Shown here: positions 8,943-16,581 of the stretch, piece by piece
How positions within the stretch are numbered: position 1 is the first letter of the stretch
How the letters are laid out: every line of letters starts with the position of its first letter
Source of the DNA: Clostridiales bacterium UBA3758
GTDB taxonomy: Bacteria; Bacillota; Clostridia; Oscillospirales; Oscillospiraceae
Length of the DNA: 64,000 bases
Direction: 5' to 3'
NCBI GenBank assembly: GCA_002371675.1
Contig: DFGE01000015.1
Coordinates: 62,001-126,000 of the forward strand
Program-made: the position numbers and the translations under genes
Notes under the pieces: generated by a model
Database searches by the model: none
Seen by the model: only the letters and a program-made list of their open reading frames with translations
Told to the model about the DNA's origin: nothing

Positions 8943-9764
8943 TCAGAATTCGCCCTCTTCCACCACGGCGGTGGGGCCGGTGAGCAGGATGTCGCGCACG
9001 CCCGTTCCGTCGCGCCTCAGCGAGACGGAGAGCAGGCCGCCGGGCATTTCGATGGAGATCGGGCAGTCAGTGAGCCGCCCGCGCAGCAGCAGGCTCGCCG
9101 CGATCGCCCCACAGCCGGTGCCGCAGGCGAGCGTGAAGTCCTCCACGCCGCGCTCATAGGTGATCGCCCGGACGCGCTGCCCGCCCGTCAGGCAGGCGAA
9201 GCTCACGTTCGCACCCTTGGGAAAGGCGGGGCTGTGACGCAGCTCCCGTCCGAGCCGCCGCAGAACGTCAAGCGCCGAGAGCTCCTCCGCCGAAACCTCC
9301 AGGACGGCGTGCGGGATCCCGGGGTCGCCGAGCTCCGTATAGGCGCAGTCATAAATCCTGCCGAGCGCCTCTGCCGGGCGGTGCAGGTCGATCACGGAGG
9401 GGTCGTTGAGGCGGACCTCGTAGCGCTCGTCCGTGATGCGCCGCGCCGTGACGAGGCCGGCCTCTGCGCGGATGCGGATTTGCTCCGCGTCGCGCACCAG
9501 GCCGTGCTCCACGCCGTAGCGTGCGAGACAGCGCGAGCCGTTGCCGCACATTTCGCCCCTGCTGCCGTCGGAGTTCAGAAACAGCATCCCGAAATCCGCG
9601 TCCTCTGCCGGGACGAGCACGATCATCCCGTCCGCGCCGGGGCCGGTTTCCGGGCTGCATAGCCGCAGGGCGAGGACGCTGAGGTCCTCGCCCCGCAGCT
9701 CACCGCGGAGGTTTTCCGTCAGAAGGAAGGAATTCCCCGCGCCGTGCATTTTGGTATAGCGCAT
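8943..9764 (-). CDS. dapF: Diaminopimelate epimerase
   Basis: 273 residues from ATG 9764. It interconverts LL- and meso-diaminopimelate for lysine and peptidoglycan synthesis. The start gives the standard N-terminus MRYTKMHGAGNSFL. Both catalytic cysteines are in place, in MCGNGSRCLARYG and ACGTGCGAIAAS, and the FLNSDGSRGEMC block is typical. The ATG lies one base after the stop of the upstream symporter gene, so dapF is translationally coupled to it, an unusual partner for this housekeeping gene. dapA and asd lie elsewhere in the window. Confidence 0.96.
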   Translation of the reverse strand: MRYTKMHGAGNSFLLTENLRGELRGEDLSVLALRLCSPETGPGADGMIVLVPAEDADFGMLFLNSDGSRGEMCGNGSRCLARYGVEHGLVRDAEQIRIRAEAGLVTARRITDERYEVRLNDPSVIDLHRPAEALGRIYDCAYTELGDPGIPHAVLEVSAEELSALDVLRRLGRELRHSPAFPKGANVSFACLTGGQRVRAITYERGVEDFTLACGTGCGAIAASLLLRGRLTDCPISIEMPGGLLSVSLRRDGTGVRDILLTGPTAVVEEGEF

Positions 9765-9765
9765 G

Positions 9766-11028
9766 TTACTTCTGATTGGCGCCGCTCTTCCGGGCGTCCG
9801 CGTGCAGCTTCTTCTGCAGCCAGTCCTTGCCGTCGTTGAAGCGGGAGACGATGAAGGAGGCCACATAGTCGCCGGCCGCGTTCACCATGGTGGCGGGAGG
9901 ATCGACCAGGTCGCCGATGGCCTGCGCGATCGGGAAGGCGACGGCCAGCTGCTCGGGGAAGAAGAGGGAGCAGAGCACCAGTTCGCCGGTGCCGCCGCCG
10001 CCGGGAATGCCGGACATGGCGACAGAGGAGACCGTGGCGACGATGATGGCCAGGAGCGCGTCGGTCGTGGCAAAGTCCTTACCGAACATGCCGAAGAGGA
10101 AGGCGACCTTGATGATGGCGCTCATGCCGGAGCCGTCCATGTTCATCGTCGCGCCCATGGGGAGGACGATATCGGTGACATCCTTGGAGATGCCGGTGTC
10201 CTCGGAGACCTCCATGTTGGTGGGGATGGTGGCGACGGAGGAGCAGGTGCCGAAGGCCACGGCCGCGGGGCGGAACAGGTGCTTGAACATGACCTTGACG
10301 GCGCCCTTGCCGCCGCCGAAGCGGGCGTAGAGCGGGAAGATCAGGAACATGTAGGCGAAGGAGACGATGTAGTAGAGGATGATCGCGCGGGCATAGCTGG
10401 ACACGAAGTCCGCGCCGTGGGCGGCCACCAGGGAGGCGAAGAAGCCGAAGAAGCCGATGGGGGCATAGTAGCTGATGAGCTTAATGACCTTCATGAGGAC
10501 GTTGGTAATCTCCTCCAGGAGACCGGCGACCTTGGTCTTGGGTCCGCCGCACATCTGCACGCCGAAGCCGAAGAAGATGCCGGCGATGATGAGCTGGAGA
10601 ATGGATCTGCGGCTCCAGAGCTCGGGGAAGTCCGCCTTCGTGAAGAAGCCGACGATCATCTCGCCTGCGCTCATGGGCTCGGATGCACCCGGCTCAAAAG
10701 CGGGTTCGCCGGTGTAGACCGGGATGAAGCGGACCAGTACGTACATGATGACGGAAGCGATGATGGTGGTGCACATGAAGGTGAGCACGGTGCTGCCCAT
10801 CAGCTTGCCGGCGCGTCTTGCGCTCTTCATATTCGCGATGGACGAGGAGATGGAGAAGAAGACCATCGGGACCACGACGCAGAACATCATATTGATGAAC
10901 AGCGTGCCGAGCGGCTCGAGTACGCCGGCGCCGGGCCAGGCGAAGCCGACAATGATGCCGGCGACGATGCCGATGATCATACTGAAGAAGAACCAGCTGC
11001 TCTTCAGGTATTTGGCGAATTTGGACAT
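9766..11028 (-). CDS. Dicarboxylate/amino acid:cation symporter (DAACS family)
   Basis: 420 residues, GGAGG ribosome site. Around eight hydrophobic helices and two re-entrant loops follow the GltPh/GltP/DctA fold: the serine-rich hairpin region (KSARRAGKLM before it), the TMNMDGSGMSAIIKVAFLFGMFG sector with the conserved NMDG ion-binding motif, and the second hairpin MSGIPGGGGTGELVL. The four-glycine stretch in that hairpin differs from the usual SAGIPGAG-type sequence and may alter substrate. Glutamate, aspartate, C4-dicarboxylates or other amino acids are possible. It is divergent from an AraC regulator that is the obvious candidate controller. Confidence 0.9.
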   Translation of the reverse strand: MSKFAKYLKSSWFFFSMIIGIVAGIIVGFAWPGAGVLEPLGTLFINMMFCVVVPMVFFSISSSIANMKSARRAGKLMGSTVLTFMCTTIIASVIMYVLVRFIPVYTGEPAFEPGASEPMSAGEMIVGFFTKADFPELWSRRSILQLIIAGIFFGFGVQMCGGPKTKVAGLLEEITNVLMKVIKLISYYAPIGFFGFFASLVAAHGADFVSSYARAIILYYIVSFAYMFLIFPLYARFGGGKGAVKVMFKHLFRPAAVAFGTCSSVATIPTNMEVSEDTGISKDVTDIVLPMGATMNMDGSGMSAIIKVAFLFGMFGKDFATTDALLAIIVATVSSVAMSGIPGGGGTGELVLCSLFFPEQLAVAFPIAQAIGDLVDPPATMVNAAGDYVASFIVSRFNDGKDWLQKKLHADARKSGANQK

Positions 11029-11064
11029 GATGAGACCCTCCCAGTTCGTTTTTGCTTCATTCCC

Positions 11065-11092
11065 AGTATATGCGAATCAATTGCAAAGTAAA
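11065..11092 (-). promoter_or_regulatory. Promoter candidate for symporter-dapF
   Basis: On the minus strand TTTACT, 16-bp spacer, TATACT. The boxes interleave with the TTGC direct repeats of the divergent region, so bound regulator would touch this promoter. Confidence 0.5.
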
Positions 11093-11122
11093 TTGCGTCA
11101 ATTGCTTGAAAGTTTGCAAAAA
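11081..11122. promoter_or_regulatory. Phased TTGC direct repeats, candidate AraC operator
   Basis: TTGC occurs at 11081, 11093, 11102 and 11114. This makes two copies of a 21-bp unit TTGC-N8-TTGC-N5, two helical turns apart, between divergent promoters. AraC-type activators usually bind such tandem sites; assignment to the adjacent regulator is inference. Confidence 0.5.
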
Positions 11123-11134
11123 GTGCGGTAAACT
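11106..11134 (+). promoter_or_regulatory. Promoter candidate for the AraC regulator gene
   Basis: TTGAAA, 17-bp spacer, TAAACT. The third and fourth TTGC repeats fall in or next to it, which allows autoregulation. Confidence 0.55.
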
Positions 11135-11151
11135 AAGCCGAGGTGAGAAGC

Positions 11152-11979
11152 ATGCCGGAAAAAAGCTATTCCCGCGAGGGGTATCTGCACGAAAACTACC
11201 GCTATTTTCATCTGCGGGATACCGCCGGACAGGAGCGGGATTTTCATTTCCACGAATTTGACAAGCTGGTGCTGTTGCTCTCGGGGCGGGTACGCTACCT
11301 GGTGGAGGACGCAGACTTCGAGCTGCGTCCCTGGGACGTGCTGCTCGTGCGTCACCATGCCATCCACAAGGCGGTGATCGACCGCAGCGAGCCCTATGAG
11401 CGTATCATCCTCTATCTCGACCGGCAGTATTTCGAGCGCGCGCTGCCGGACGCGCGGCTGATGGACTGCTTTGAGAGCGCCCAGCGCGAGCGCCGCTGGC
11501 TGCTGGTGCCGGATGCGGAGCAGCGCGCCGAGCTGAAGGCGACGCTGCAGGCTTATGAAAAGGCCGCCGGCGACGAACGCTTCGGCGCCCAGGCCATGCG
11601 CGATACCCTCATGATGCAGATCCTCATCCAGGTAGGCCGCATGAGCGCCGCCTCCGCGCCCGAGGCCGCTTTCGATCCCAAGATCGCCGCTGCGCTCTCT
11701 TATATAAATGAGCACCTGAGCGAGGAGCTGACGGTGGACATCCTTGCCGAGCAGGTCTATCTCAGCCGCTACCATTTCATGCGGCTTTTCAAGGCGCAGA
11801 CCGGCAGCACCGCCCACGCCTATGTCCGCCAGAAGCGCCTCCTCCTGGCTGCGCGGCTGATCCGCGAGGGCGTCCCGGTGGGCAAGGCCGCGGCCGACTG
11901 CGGCTTCGGAGACTATTCCGCCTTCCACCGCGCCTTCCGCGAGAGCTTCGGCCTGAGCCCCGGCGAGCTGAAAAAATAA
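11152..11979 (+). CDS. AraC-family transcriptional regulator with cupin-type sensor domain
   Basis: 275 residues from ATG 11152, with GAGGTGAG just upstream; a GTG at 11143 is inside that ribosome site. The N-terminal half (about 15-110) is a cupin-like beta barrel (HFHEFDKLVLLLSGRVRYLVE) expected to bind a small ligand. The C-terminal 100 residues hold the two AraC helix-turn-helix motifs, with LAEQVYLSRYHFMRLFK and the signature AADCGFGDYSAFHRAFRESFGLSP. It probably activates the divergent symporter-dapF operon through the direct repeats in the shared intergenic region; the ligand is unknown. Confidence 0.92.
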   Translation: MPEKSYSREGYLHENYRYFHLRDTAGQERDFHFHEFDKLVLLLSGRVRYLVEDADFELRPWDVLLVRHHAIHKAVIDRSEPYERIILYLDRQYFERALPDARLMDCFESAQRERRWLLVPDAEQRAELKATLQAYEKAAGDERFGAQAMRDTLMMQILIQVGRMSAASAPEAAFDPKIAAALSYINEHLSEELTVDILAEQVYLSRYHFMRLFKAQTGSTAHAYVRQKRLLLAARLIREGVPVGKAAADCGFGDYSAFHRAFRESFGLSPGELKK

Positions 11980-12034
11980 AGACCCTGCTTTTTCGCTTTA
12001 CGACAGATTCGGAGGCTTCCCGCAGCTGCTTTCC

Positions 12035-12063
12035 TTGACATTCGGCGCGGCATAAGGTATTAT
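12035..12063 (+). promoter_or_regulatory. Promoter of the FMN-nrfA operon
   Basis: TTGACA, 17-bp spacer, TATTAT (an alternative TATAAT sits 3 nt further on). I saw no FNR-like TTGAT-N4-ATCAA palindrome next to it. Confidence 0.65.
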
Positions 12064-12108
12064 AATTACGTATCTCTATCCCCTGGTAATAACTACTTGG
12101 AGGGTATC

Positions 12109-13713
12109 ATGGACAAGAAAAAGAAGAGAGAAAAATGGCTGGATCGCTTCGGCGCGGGCTGCGGCATCCTGCTGCTGATCGTCGCGATCCTGTGCATCTC
12201 CGCGGCGAACGCCCCGGCAAGGGCGGGTGTGCCCGATAAGGAAGTACCCGCGGAGGCCCAGACCCTGACCGGCACCGCTGCCGGCCGCAACGGCGACATC
12301 ACCGTCACCGTCGTCGCCACGGAGGACAAGCTCTGGCAGATCAAGGTCACCGAGCAGAGCGAGACCGAGGGCATCGGCTCCGTCGCGGTAAAGGAGCTGC
12401 CTGCGACCATCTTCCAGAACAACAGCCTGAAGGTCGACGCCGTCTCCGGCGCGACGCTCAGCTCGGACGGCATCCGCAACGCCATTGTGAACGCCCTGGA
12501 GAACGGCGGGATCGACCCGGCGAACTTCGGCGCGGCCAAGGTCCTGGTTGAAGTCGTAGCCGAACAGGTGCAGACCCATTCCGGCGTCACCGTGATCCAC
12601 GCGGCCGACTGGGCGGAGCAGTTCCCCAACGAGTACAACTCCTGGAACATGACCTCCGAGGAGAGCGAGGTCGAGGACTATCTGGAGATCTATCCCATGC
12701 TCTCCACGCTCTATGAGCCCTACGGCTTCTCCTTCTGCTACGGCAGCGCCCGCGGCCATTACTATGACGTGGACGACATTCTGGAGACCACGCGTCCCCA
12801 CAAGCTTGCCCAGTGCTGGACCTGCAAGACCCCGGACTTCACCAATCTCGCCAACGAGCTTGGCCCCGAGGCCTATCTGATGGACTTCGAGGAGGTCCAC
12901 CAGAAGTACATCACCGATGGCATCAGCTGCTACAGCTGCCATGCAAACAACCCCGGCGTGCTCACCGTGACGCACACCTATCTCATTGACGCCGTCGGAG
13001 AGGACTTTGAGAAGATCGACGCGGCCGACCTCGCCTGCGGCCAGTGCCACAACGAGTACTTCTTCTTCCCCGAGACCGGCGTCACGACCCTGCCGCACAC
13101 CAGCCTCGCCAGCATGAGCCCGGATGCGATCCTCGCCTACTACAACGACGGGAGCAACTTCCCCTCCGGCGAGCCCTTCACGGACTACACCAATCCCCGC
13201 ACCGGCGTCAAGCAGATCAAGGTGCAGCACCCCGAGCTCGAGACCTTCCTGGGCGAGGGCAGCCAGCACCGCAACACCTACACCTGCGCGGACTGCCATA
13301 TGCCCGCCGCTGTTGCGGAGGACGGCACTGCCTACTCCAGCCACCACCTCATCAGCCCCCTGGACAACCCCGATCTGATCGAAAACGAGTGCTCCAAGTG
13401 CCATGCCGACCTCATCAGCGAGGTGCATGAGACCCAGCGGAAGATCGAGAATCGCACCTACTCCATCGGCTACGAGCTCGAGCATCTGACCGAGCTGCTG
13501 GCCGACGCGGTGGAGAGCGGCAAGTTCAGCGACAAGAAGCTGGAGAACATCCGCTCCCTGGCGCGCGACGCCCAGTTCTATTGGGACTTCGTGTTCGTTG
13601 AGAACGCCGAAGGCGCGCACAACCCGGCCCTCACCAACTACTGCCTGGACAAGGCGGAGGAGCTCTGCAACCAGGCCATCAACGAGCTCAAGGCGCTGAC
13701 CGGCAAGGCCTGA
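12109..13713 (+). CDS. nrfA: Ammonia-forming cytochrome c nitrite reductase fused to an FMN-binding domain
   Basis: 534 residues from ATG 12109, GGAGG ribosome site. A signal anchor (about 18-37) exports the protein. Residues about 45-130 are an FMN_bind domain with the covalent flavinylation motif SGAT (113-116; Thr 116 would carry FMN, added by ApbE). The rest is NrfA: RGHYYDVDDILETTRP, then the active-site haem 1 motif CWTCK (236-240, lysine ligand) and four CxxCH motifs at 274, 310, 393 and 428, five haems in all, plus the distal histidine region SSHHLISPL. NrfA reduces nitrite to ammonium with six electrons. No nrfH quinol dehydrogenase is nearby; the flavin domain may replace it as electron entry (inference). 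resB and ccsA follow. Confidence 0.93.
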   Translation: MDKKKKREKWLDRFGAGCGILLLIVAILCISAANAPARAGVPDKEVPAEAQTLTGTAAGRNGDITVTVVATEDKLWQIKVTEQSETEGIGSVAVKELPATIFQNNSLKVDAVSGATLSSDGIRNAIVNALENGGIDPANFGAAKVLVEVVAEQVQTHSGVTVIHAADWAEQFPNEYNSWNMTSEESEVEDYLEIYPMLSTLYEPYGFSFCYGSARGHYYDVDDILETTRPHKLAQCWTCKTPDFTNLANELGPEAYLMDFEEVHQKYITDGISCYSCHANNPGVLTVTHTYLIDAVGEDFEKIDAADLACGQCHNEYFFFPETGVTTLPHTSLASMSPDAILAYYNDGSNFPSGEPFTDYTNPRTGVKQIKVQHPELETFLGEGSQHRNTYTCADCHMPAAVAEDGTAYSSHHLISPLDNPDLIENECSKCHADLISEVHETQRKIENRTYSIGYELEHLTELLADAVESGKFSDKKLENIRSLARDAQFYWDFVFVENAEGAHNPALTNYCLDKAEELCNQAINELKALTGKA

Positions 13714-13746
13714 GCGCCCCACACCCATACGACCGATCTATATAGA

Positions 13747-13777
13747 CGCTGCCCGCCCGCGCGGCGGGCAGCGTTTT
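13747..13777 (+). terminator. Terminator or attenuator between nrfA and resB
   Basis: Perfect 11-bp GC-rich stem (CGCTGCCCGCC, 5-nt loop) followed by TTTT. Partial read-through would give more reductase than maturation proteins. Confidence 0.8.
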
Positions 13778-13796
13778 CCTTTGGAGTAGTCCGCTT

Positions 13797-15080
13797 ATGA
13801 AGAAGATCTACAATTTTCTGCGCTCGATGCGCTTCGGCATCTTCCTGCTGATCCTTGTCGCCCTCTGCTGCGTGGCGGGCTCGCTGATCCCGCAGGAGCG
13901 CGAGGCGGCCTGGTATGTTCAGCAATACGGTGCCACCCACGTCACGATCCTTGCCCTGCAGCTCAACAACATCTATAAGAGCTGGTACTTCATCCTCATC
14001 ACGGCTCTGCTGTGCCTGAACCTCACGCTCTGCTCCGTCATCCGCATCCGCTCCGTCGTGAAAGCAGCGAAGAGTGAGGCGCAGCGTGCCGCCGGGATGC
14101 GCGACACCATGCTCCTCTCTCCCGACGAGCTTGATACGCTCCGCGAGCACCTGCTCAAAAAGCGCTGCGAGAGCGAGCAGATCGGCGAGGTCACGGTCTA
14201 TCGCAAGCGCGGCTACGGCCGATACGGGAGCTTCCTGCTGCATCTGTCGATCCTGCTGGTGGTGCTCTTCGGCGCGCTCACGCTCTACACCCCGAAGGTC
14301 ACGGACATGAGCTGCCTGCCGGGCGAATCCCTGCACCTGGAGGACGGGACGGAGATCGCCGTGAAGGATTTTCAAATCGAGGACGAGAGCGGGCGTATCG
14401 ACTATCAGAGCACCGTTATGGTCGTGCTGCCGGGCGGGAAGGCGAGCGGCTGGCAAACCGTCAAGGTCAATTACCCGCTCTCCTGCGGCCGCTATAAGAT
14501 TTATCAGAACACCTACGCCACCGCCGGCTCCGTCACCGTGACCAACCTCGCGACCGGGGGGCAGGACGACATTCTGCTGACCGAGCTCGTCATGCTCTCG
14601 CTTGACGGGATGCACGGCATCTGGTTCGAGGCCCTCTATCCCGACATCATCATGGAGCCGGACGGGACTGCCACCCTCGTGACCGCCACCGCCGGCCGCT
14701 ATCCAAACCCTGTTTACGAGATCCTGGTGGCCGACGGCACGCAGTTCTCCCCGATGTTCGCCTTCCCCGGGGACGAGATCGAGGCGGGTGGCCTGCGCTT
14801 TCACTTCAACGAGCCCGTCGAGTATCCCGGGCTGCGTATCAAGAAGGTCTCCGTGCTGGCGCAGGATCTGCTGATCGCCGCCTTCGTGCTGATGACCCTC
14901 GCGCTCTTCATCACCTTCTTCCTGCCGCCCGTCGTGGTGAAGGTGGACGGGGAGGGCTGCGCCGTGGGCGGGCCCAAGCCGGAGAGCATGCGCATGGAAC
15001 TCGAGGCGCTCTTCCCCGACGCGCCTGAAGCTGCGCCCGAAGCCGCCTCGGCGAAAGAACAAGAGGAGGAAAGAGAATGA
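13797..15080 (+). CDS. resB: ResB-like cytochrome c biogenesis protein (System II)
   Basis: 427 residues. ResB (Ccs1) forms with CcsA the haem-export and cytochrome c synthetase complex. It has the family topology: an N-terminal helix in RFGIFLLILVALCCVAGSLIP, a second in YFILITALLCLNLTLCSV, a third at about 140-160 (FLLHLSILLVVLFGALTLY), a large extracytoplasmic domain, and a last helix in LLIAAFVLMTLALFITFF. Its stop overlaps the ccsA start as ATGA. The function fits the neighbouring pentahaem NrfA, which needs haem attached to a CxxCK site as well as CxxCH sites. The C-terminal tail is Ala/Glu-rich. Confidence 0.92.
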   Translation: MKKIYNFLRSMRFGIFLLILVALCCVAGSLIPQEREAAWYVQQYGATHVTILALQLNNIYKSWYFILITALLCLNLTLCSVIRIRSVVKAAKSEAQRAAGMRDTMLLSPDELDTLREHLLKKRCESEQIGEVTVYRKRGYGRYGSFLLHLSILLVVLFGALTLYTPKVTDMSCLPGESLHLEDGTEIAVKDFQIEDESGRIDYQSTVMVVLPGGKASGWQTVKVNYPLSCGRYKIYQNTYATAGSVTVTNLATGGQDDILLTELVMLSLDGMHGIWFEALYPDIIMEPDGTATLVTATAGRYPNPVYEILVADGTQFSPMFAFPGDEIEAGGLRFHFNEPVEYPGLRIKKVSVLAQDLLIAAFVLMTLALFITFFLPPVVVKVDGEGCAVGGPKPESMRMELEALFPDAPEAAPEAASAKEQEEERE

Positions 15081-15868
15081 AGATCCTGTTTGTCGTCGTC
15101 ATCGTTCTGTATGCCGCCTCGGTCGCCCTGCAGTTTGCCGGCGCGGCGTTTAAGAAGGACAAGCTGCTCAAGGCGTCCTGGCTCGTGTTCGTCGCCGCCT
15201 TTGCCGTGCAGAGCGTATTCTTTGTCGCCCGCGGCGTCGCCGCGAAGCGCCTGCCGCTCTCGAACCAGTTCGAGTTCTCCTTTGCCTTCGCCTGGGGCGT
15301 GGCGCTGATGCTCATCATCCTGCGCAGCCGCCTGAAGGCCGACTGGCTCTCTGTCGCGGCAATGCCCATGGCGCTGCTGATCCTCACCTACGCCGCCCTG
15401 CAGCCCATGGAGATCCGCGAGCTGATGCCCGCGCTGCGCAGCGCCTGGTTCGGCGTGCACATCGGCTCCGCCGTACTGAGCTACGCCTCCTTCGTCATCG
15501 CCGGCAGCATCGGCCTGCGCTATGTGCTCATGGAGAAAAAGCACCGCGAGGAGGACCAGAAAGCGCTCCGACAGATGGACTACCTGAGCTACCGCCTGGT
15601 GGCCTTCGGTTTCCTCTTCCTCACGATCGTGATCCTCTCCGGCGCCATCTGGGCCGAGCAGGCCTGGTCGGCCTTCTGGACCTGGGATCCCAAGGAGGTC
15701 TGGGCGCTCATCACCTGGATCATTTACGCGGTGTACCTGCATCTGCGGCTGCGGAAAAAGCACAGCGGCGTGAAGATGGCCTGGTTTTTGATCATCGCGG
15801 TGCCGGTGGTGTTTTTCACCTTCGCCGGCGTGAACACGCTGCTCCCTGGTCTGCACTCTTACGGTTGA
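15077..15868 (+). CDS. ccsA: Cytochrome c assembly protein CcsA (haem handling, System II)
   Basis: 263 residues, about eight membrane helices. It is the haem-handling half of System II. The tryptophan-rich WWD-type region is visible as QAWSAFWTWDPKEVWALITW, and histidines expected as haem ligands occur in GVHIGSAVLSYASF and near the C-terminus (GLHSYG). Its start overlaps the resB stop by 4 nt. No dedicated chaperone-type System II partners (resA, ccdA) occur here. A strong terminator follows directly, so nrfA-resB-ccsA is the whole unit. Confidence 0.93.
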   Translation: MKILFVVVIVLYAASVALQFAGAAFKKDKLLKASWLVFVAAFAVQSVFFVARGVAAKRLPLSNQFEFSFAFAWGVALMLIILRSRLKADWLSVAAMPMALLILTYAALQPMEIRELMPALRSAWFGVHIGSAVLSYASFVIAGSIGLRYVLMEKKHREEDQKALRQMDYLSYRLVAFGFLFLTIVILSGAIWAEQAWSAFWTWDPKEVWALITWIIYAVYLHLRLRKKHSGVKMAWFLIIAVPVVFFTFAGVNTLLPGLHSYG

Positions 15869-15889
15869 TTTGCCGACATGCCGACATAC

Positions 15890-15925
15890 AGCCGGAGGAT
15901 CGCTTTTGGCGATCCTCCGGCTGCT
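15890..15925 (+). terminator. Terminator after ccsA
   Basis: 14-bp stem AGCCGGAGGATCGC with its complement, 5-nt loop, followed by GCTTTGC. Confidence 0.75.
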
Positions 15926-15971
15926 TTGCGCAGAATTACTGGGAGAAGAGCGGAAAACTTATGCGGGATAC

Positions 15972-16000
15972 TTGATTTTAAGATTTGAAGTGAGTATAAT
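15972..16000 (+). promoter_or_regulatory. Promoter with long leader upstream of the Dabb gene
   Basis: TTGATT, 17-bp spacer, perfect TATAAT. Predicted transcription start is near 16007, about 230 nt before the GTG start codon at 16236. Confidence 0.7.
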
Positions 16001-16006
16001 AATACA

Positions 16007-16235
16007 AGAGAAATGAATTTGAACCGTATAATCCGCTTTTTCCTGCATCTGGAGGCGGATTATTCTGCATATAGCCCGCATGTCCCTGCCTCCCGGCCGC
16101 CGGGAGAATGCTGTTTGCCCGCGGAGCGCGGATGAAGCCGGGAGAGGAGCAGCTATTTCGGCGTCTCCGCTGTGCCGCCGGTAATAGATTGAATTGCCCC
16201 CGGTGCGCCGCACCGGAGGGGAGAAGGAGGAACAA
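16007..16235 (+). other. Structured 5' leader of unknown class
   Basis: This 229-nt stretch holds several inverted repeats: ATAATCCGC...GCGGATTAT (from 16027, 19-nt loop), CCCGGCCGCCGGG, and CCGGTGC...GCACCGG just before the ribosome site. I could not match it to a T-box (no TGGNACCGCG antiterminator box) or to a riboswitch class I know. It may be an unrecognised cis-regulatory RNA. Confidence 0.4.
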
Positions 16236-16523
16236 GTGGTACATTATGTGTTGTTGAAGTTTGCTCCCGGCACCGACCTGGATGCAGCCGAGAAGAAGGT
16301 TCGCGCGACCTATCAGGAGCTCGACCGGACGCTGGATTTCCTCAATAATCCGGCAGTCTACCGCTGCTGCATCGAGAGAGATTCCAATGCCGACATCATG
16401 GCGTCCGTAGAGCTGGATTCTCCGGATCAGCTTCAGGATTATCTCACGCACCCGCTGCACGTCGCCATGGCGAAGGGCTTCGCGTCCGCATTGATCGGCC
16501 GCACGTCCTTTGACCACCGCTGA
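16236..16523 (+). CDS. Dabb (stress-responsive alpha/beta barrel) domain protein
   Basis: 95 residues from a GTG start; AAGGAGG is 5-6 nt upstream and the N-terminus MVHYVLLKF is standard for the family. Dabb domains are small dimeric ferredoxin-like barrels. The C-terminal signature is visible as SPDQLQDYLTHPLHVAMAKGF. Biochemical roles vary, from polyketide cyclases to stress proteins, so no reaction is assigned. It sits 58 nt upstream of the YkvI-type transporter with no terminator between, so the two are co-transcribed behind the long leader. Confidence 0.85.
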   Translation: MVHYVLLKFAPGTDLDAAEKKVRATYQELDRTLDFLNNPAVYRCCIERDSNADIMASVELDSPDQLQDYLTHPLHVAMAKGFASALIGRTSFDHR

Positions 16524-16581
16524 GGCGAGGGCACAGCTTCCCGCATTTGTTTAAGAAAAAGAGAAAAAGGAGGAAAACAAC

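Noticed and set aside
16007..16235. T-box leader
   Set aside because: The TGGNACCGCG antiterminator box and specifier-loop pattern are absent.
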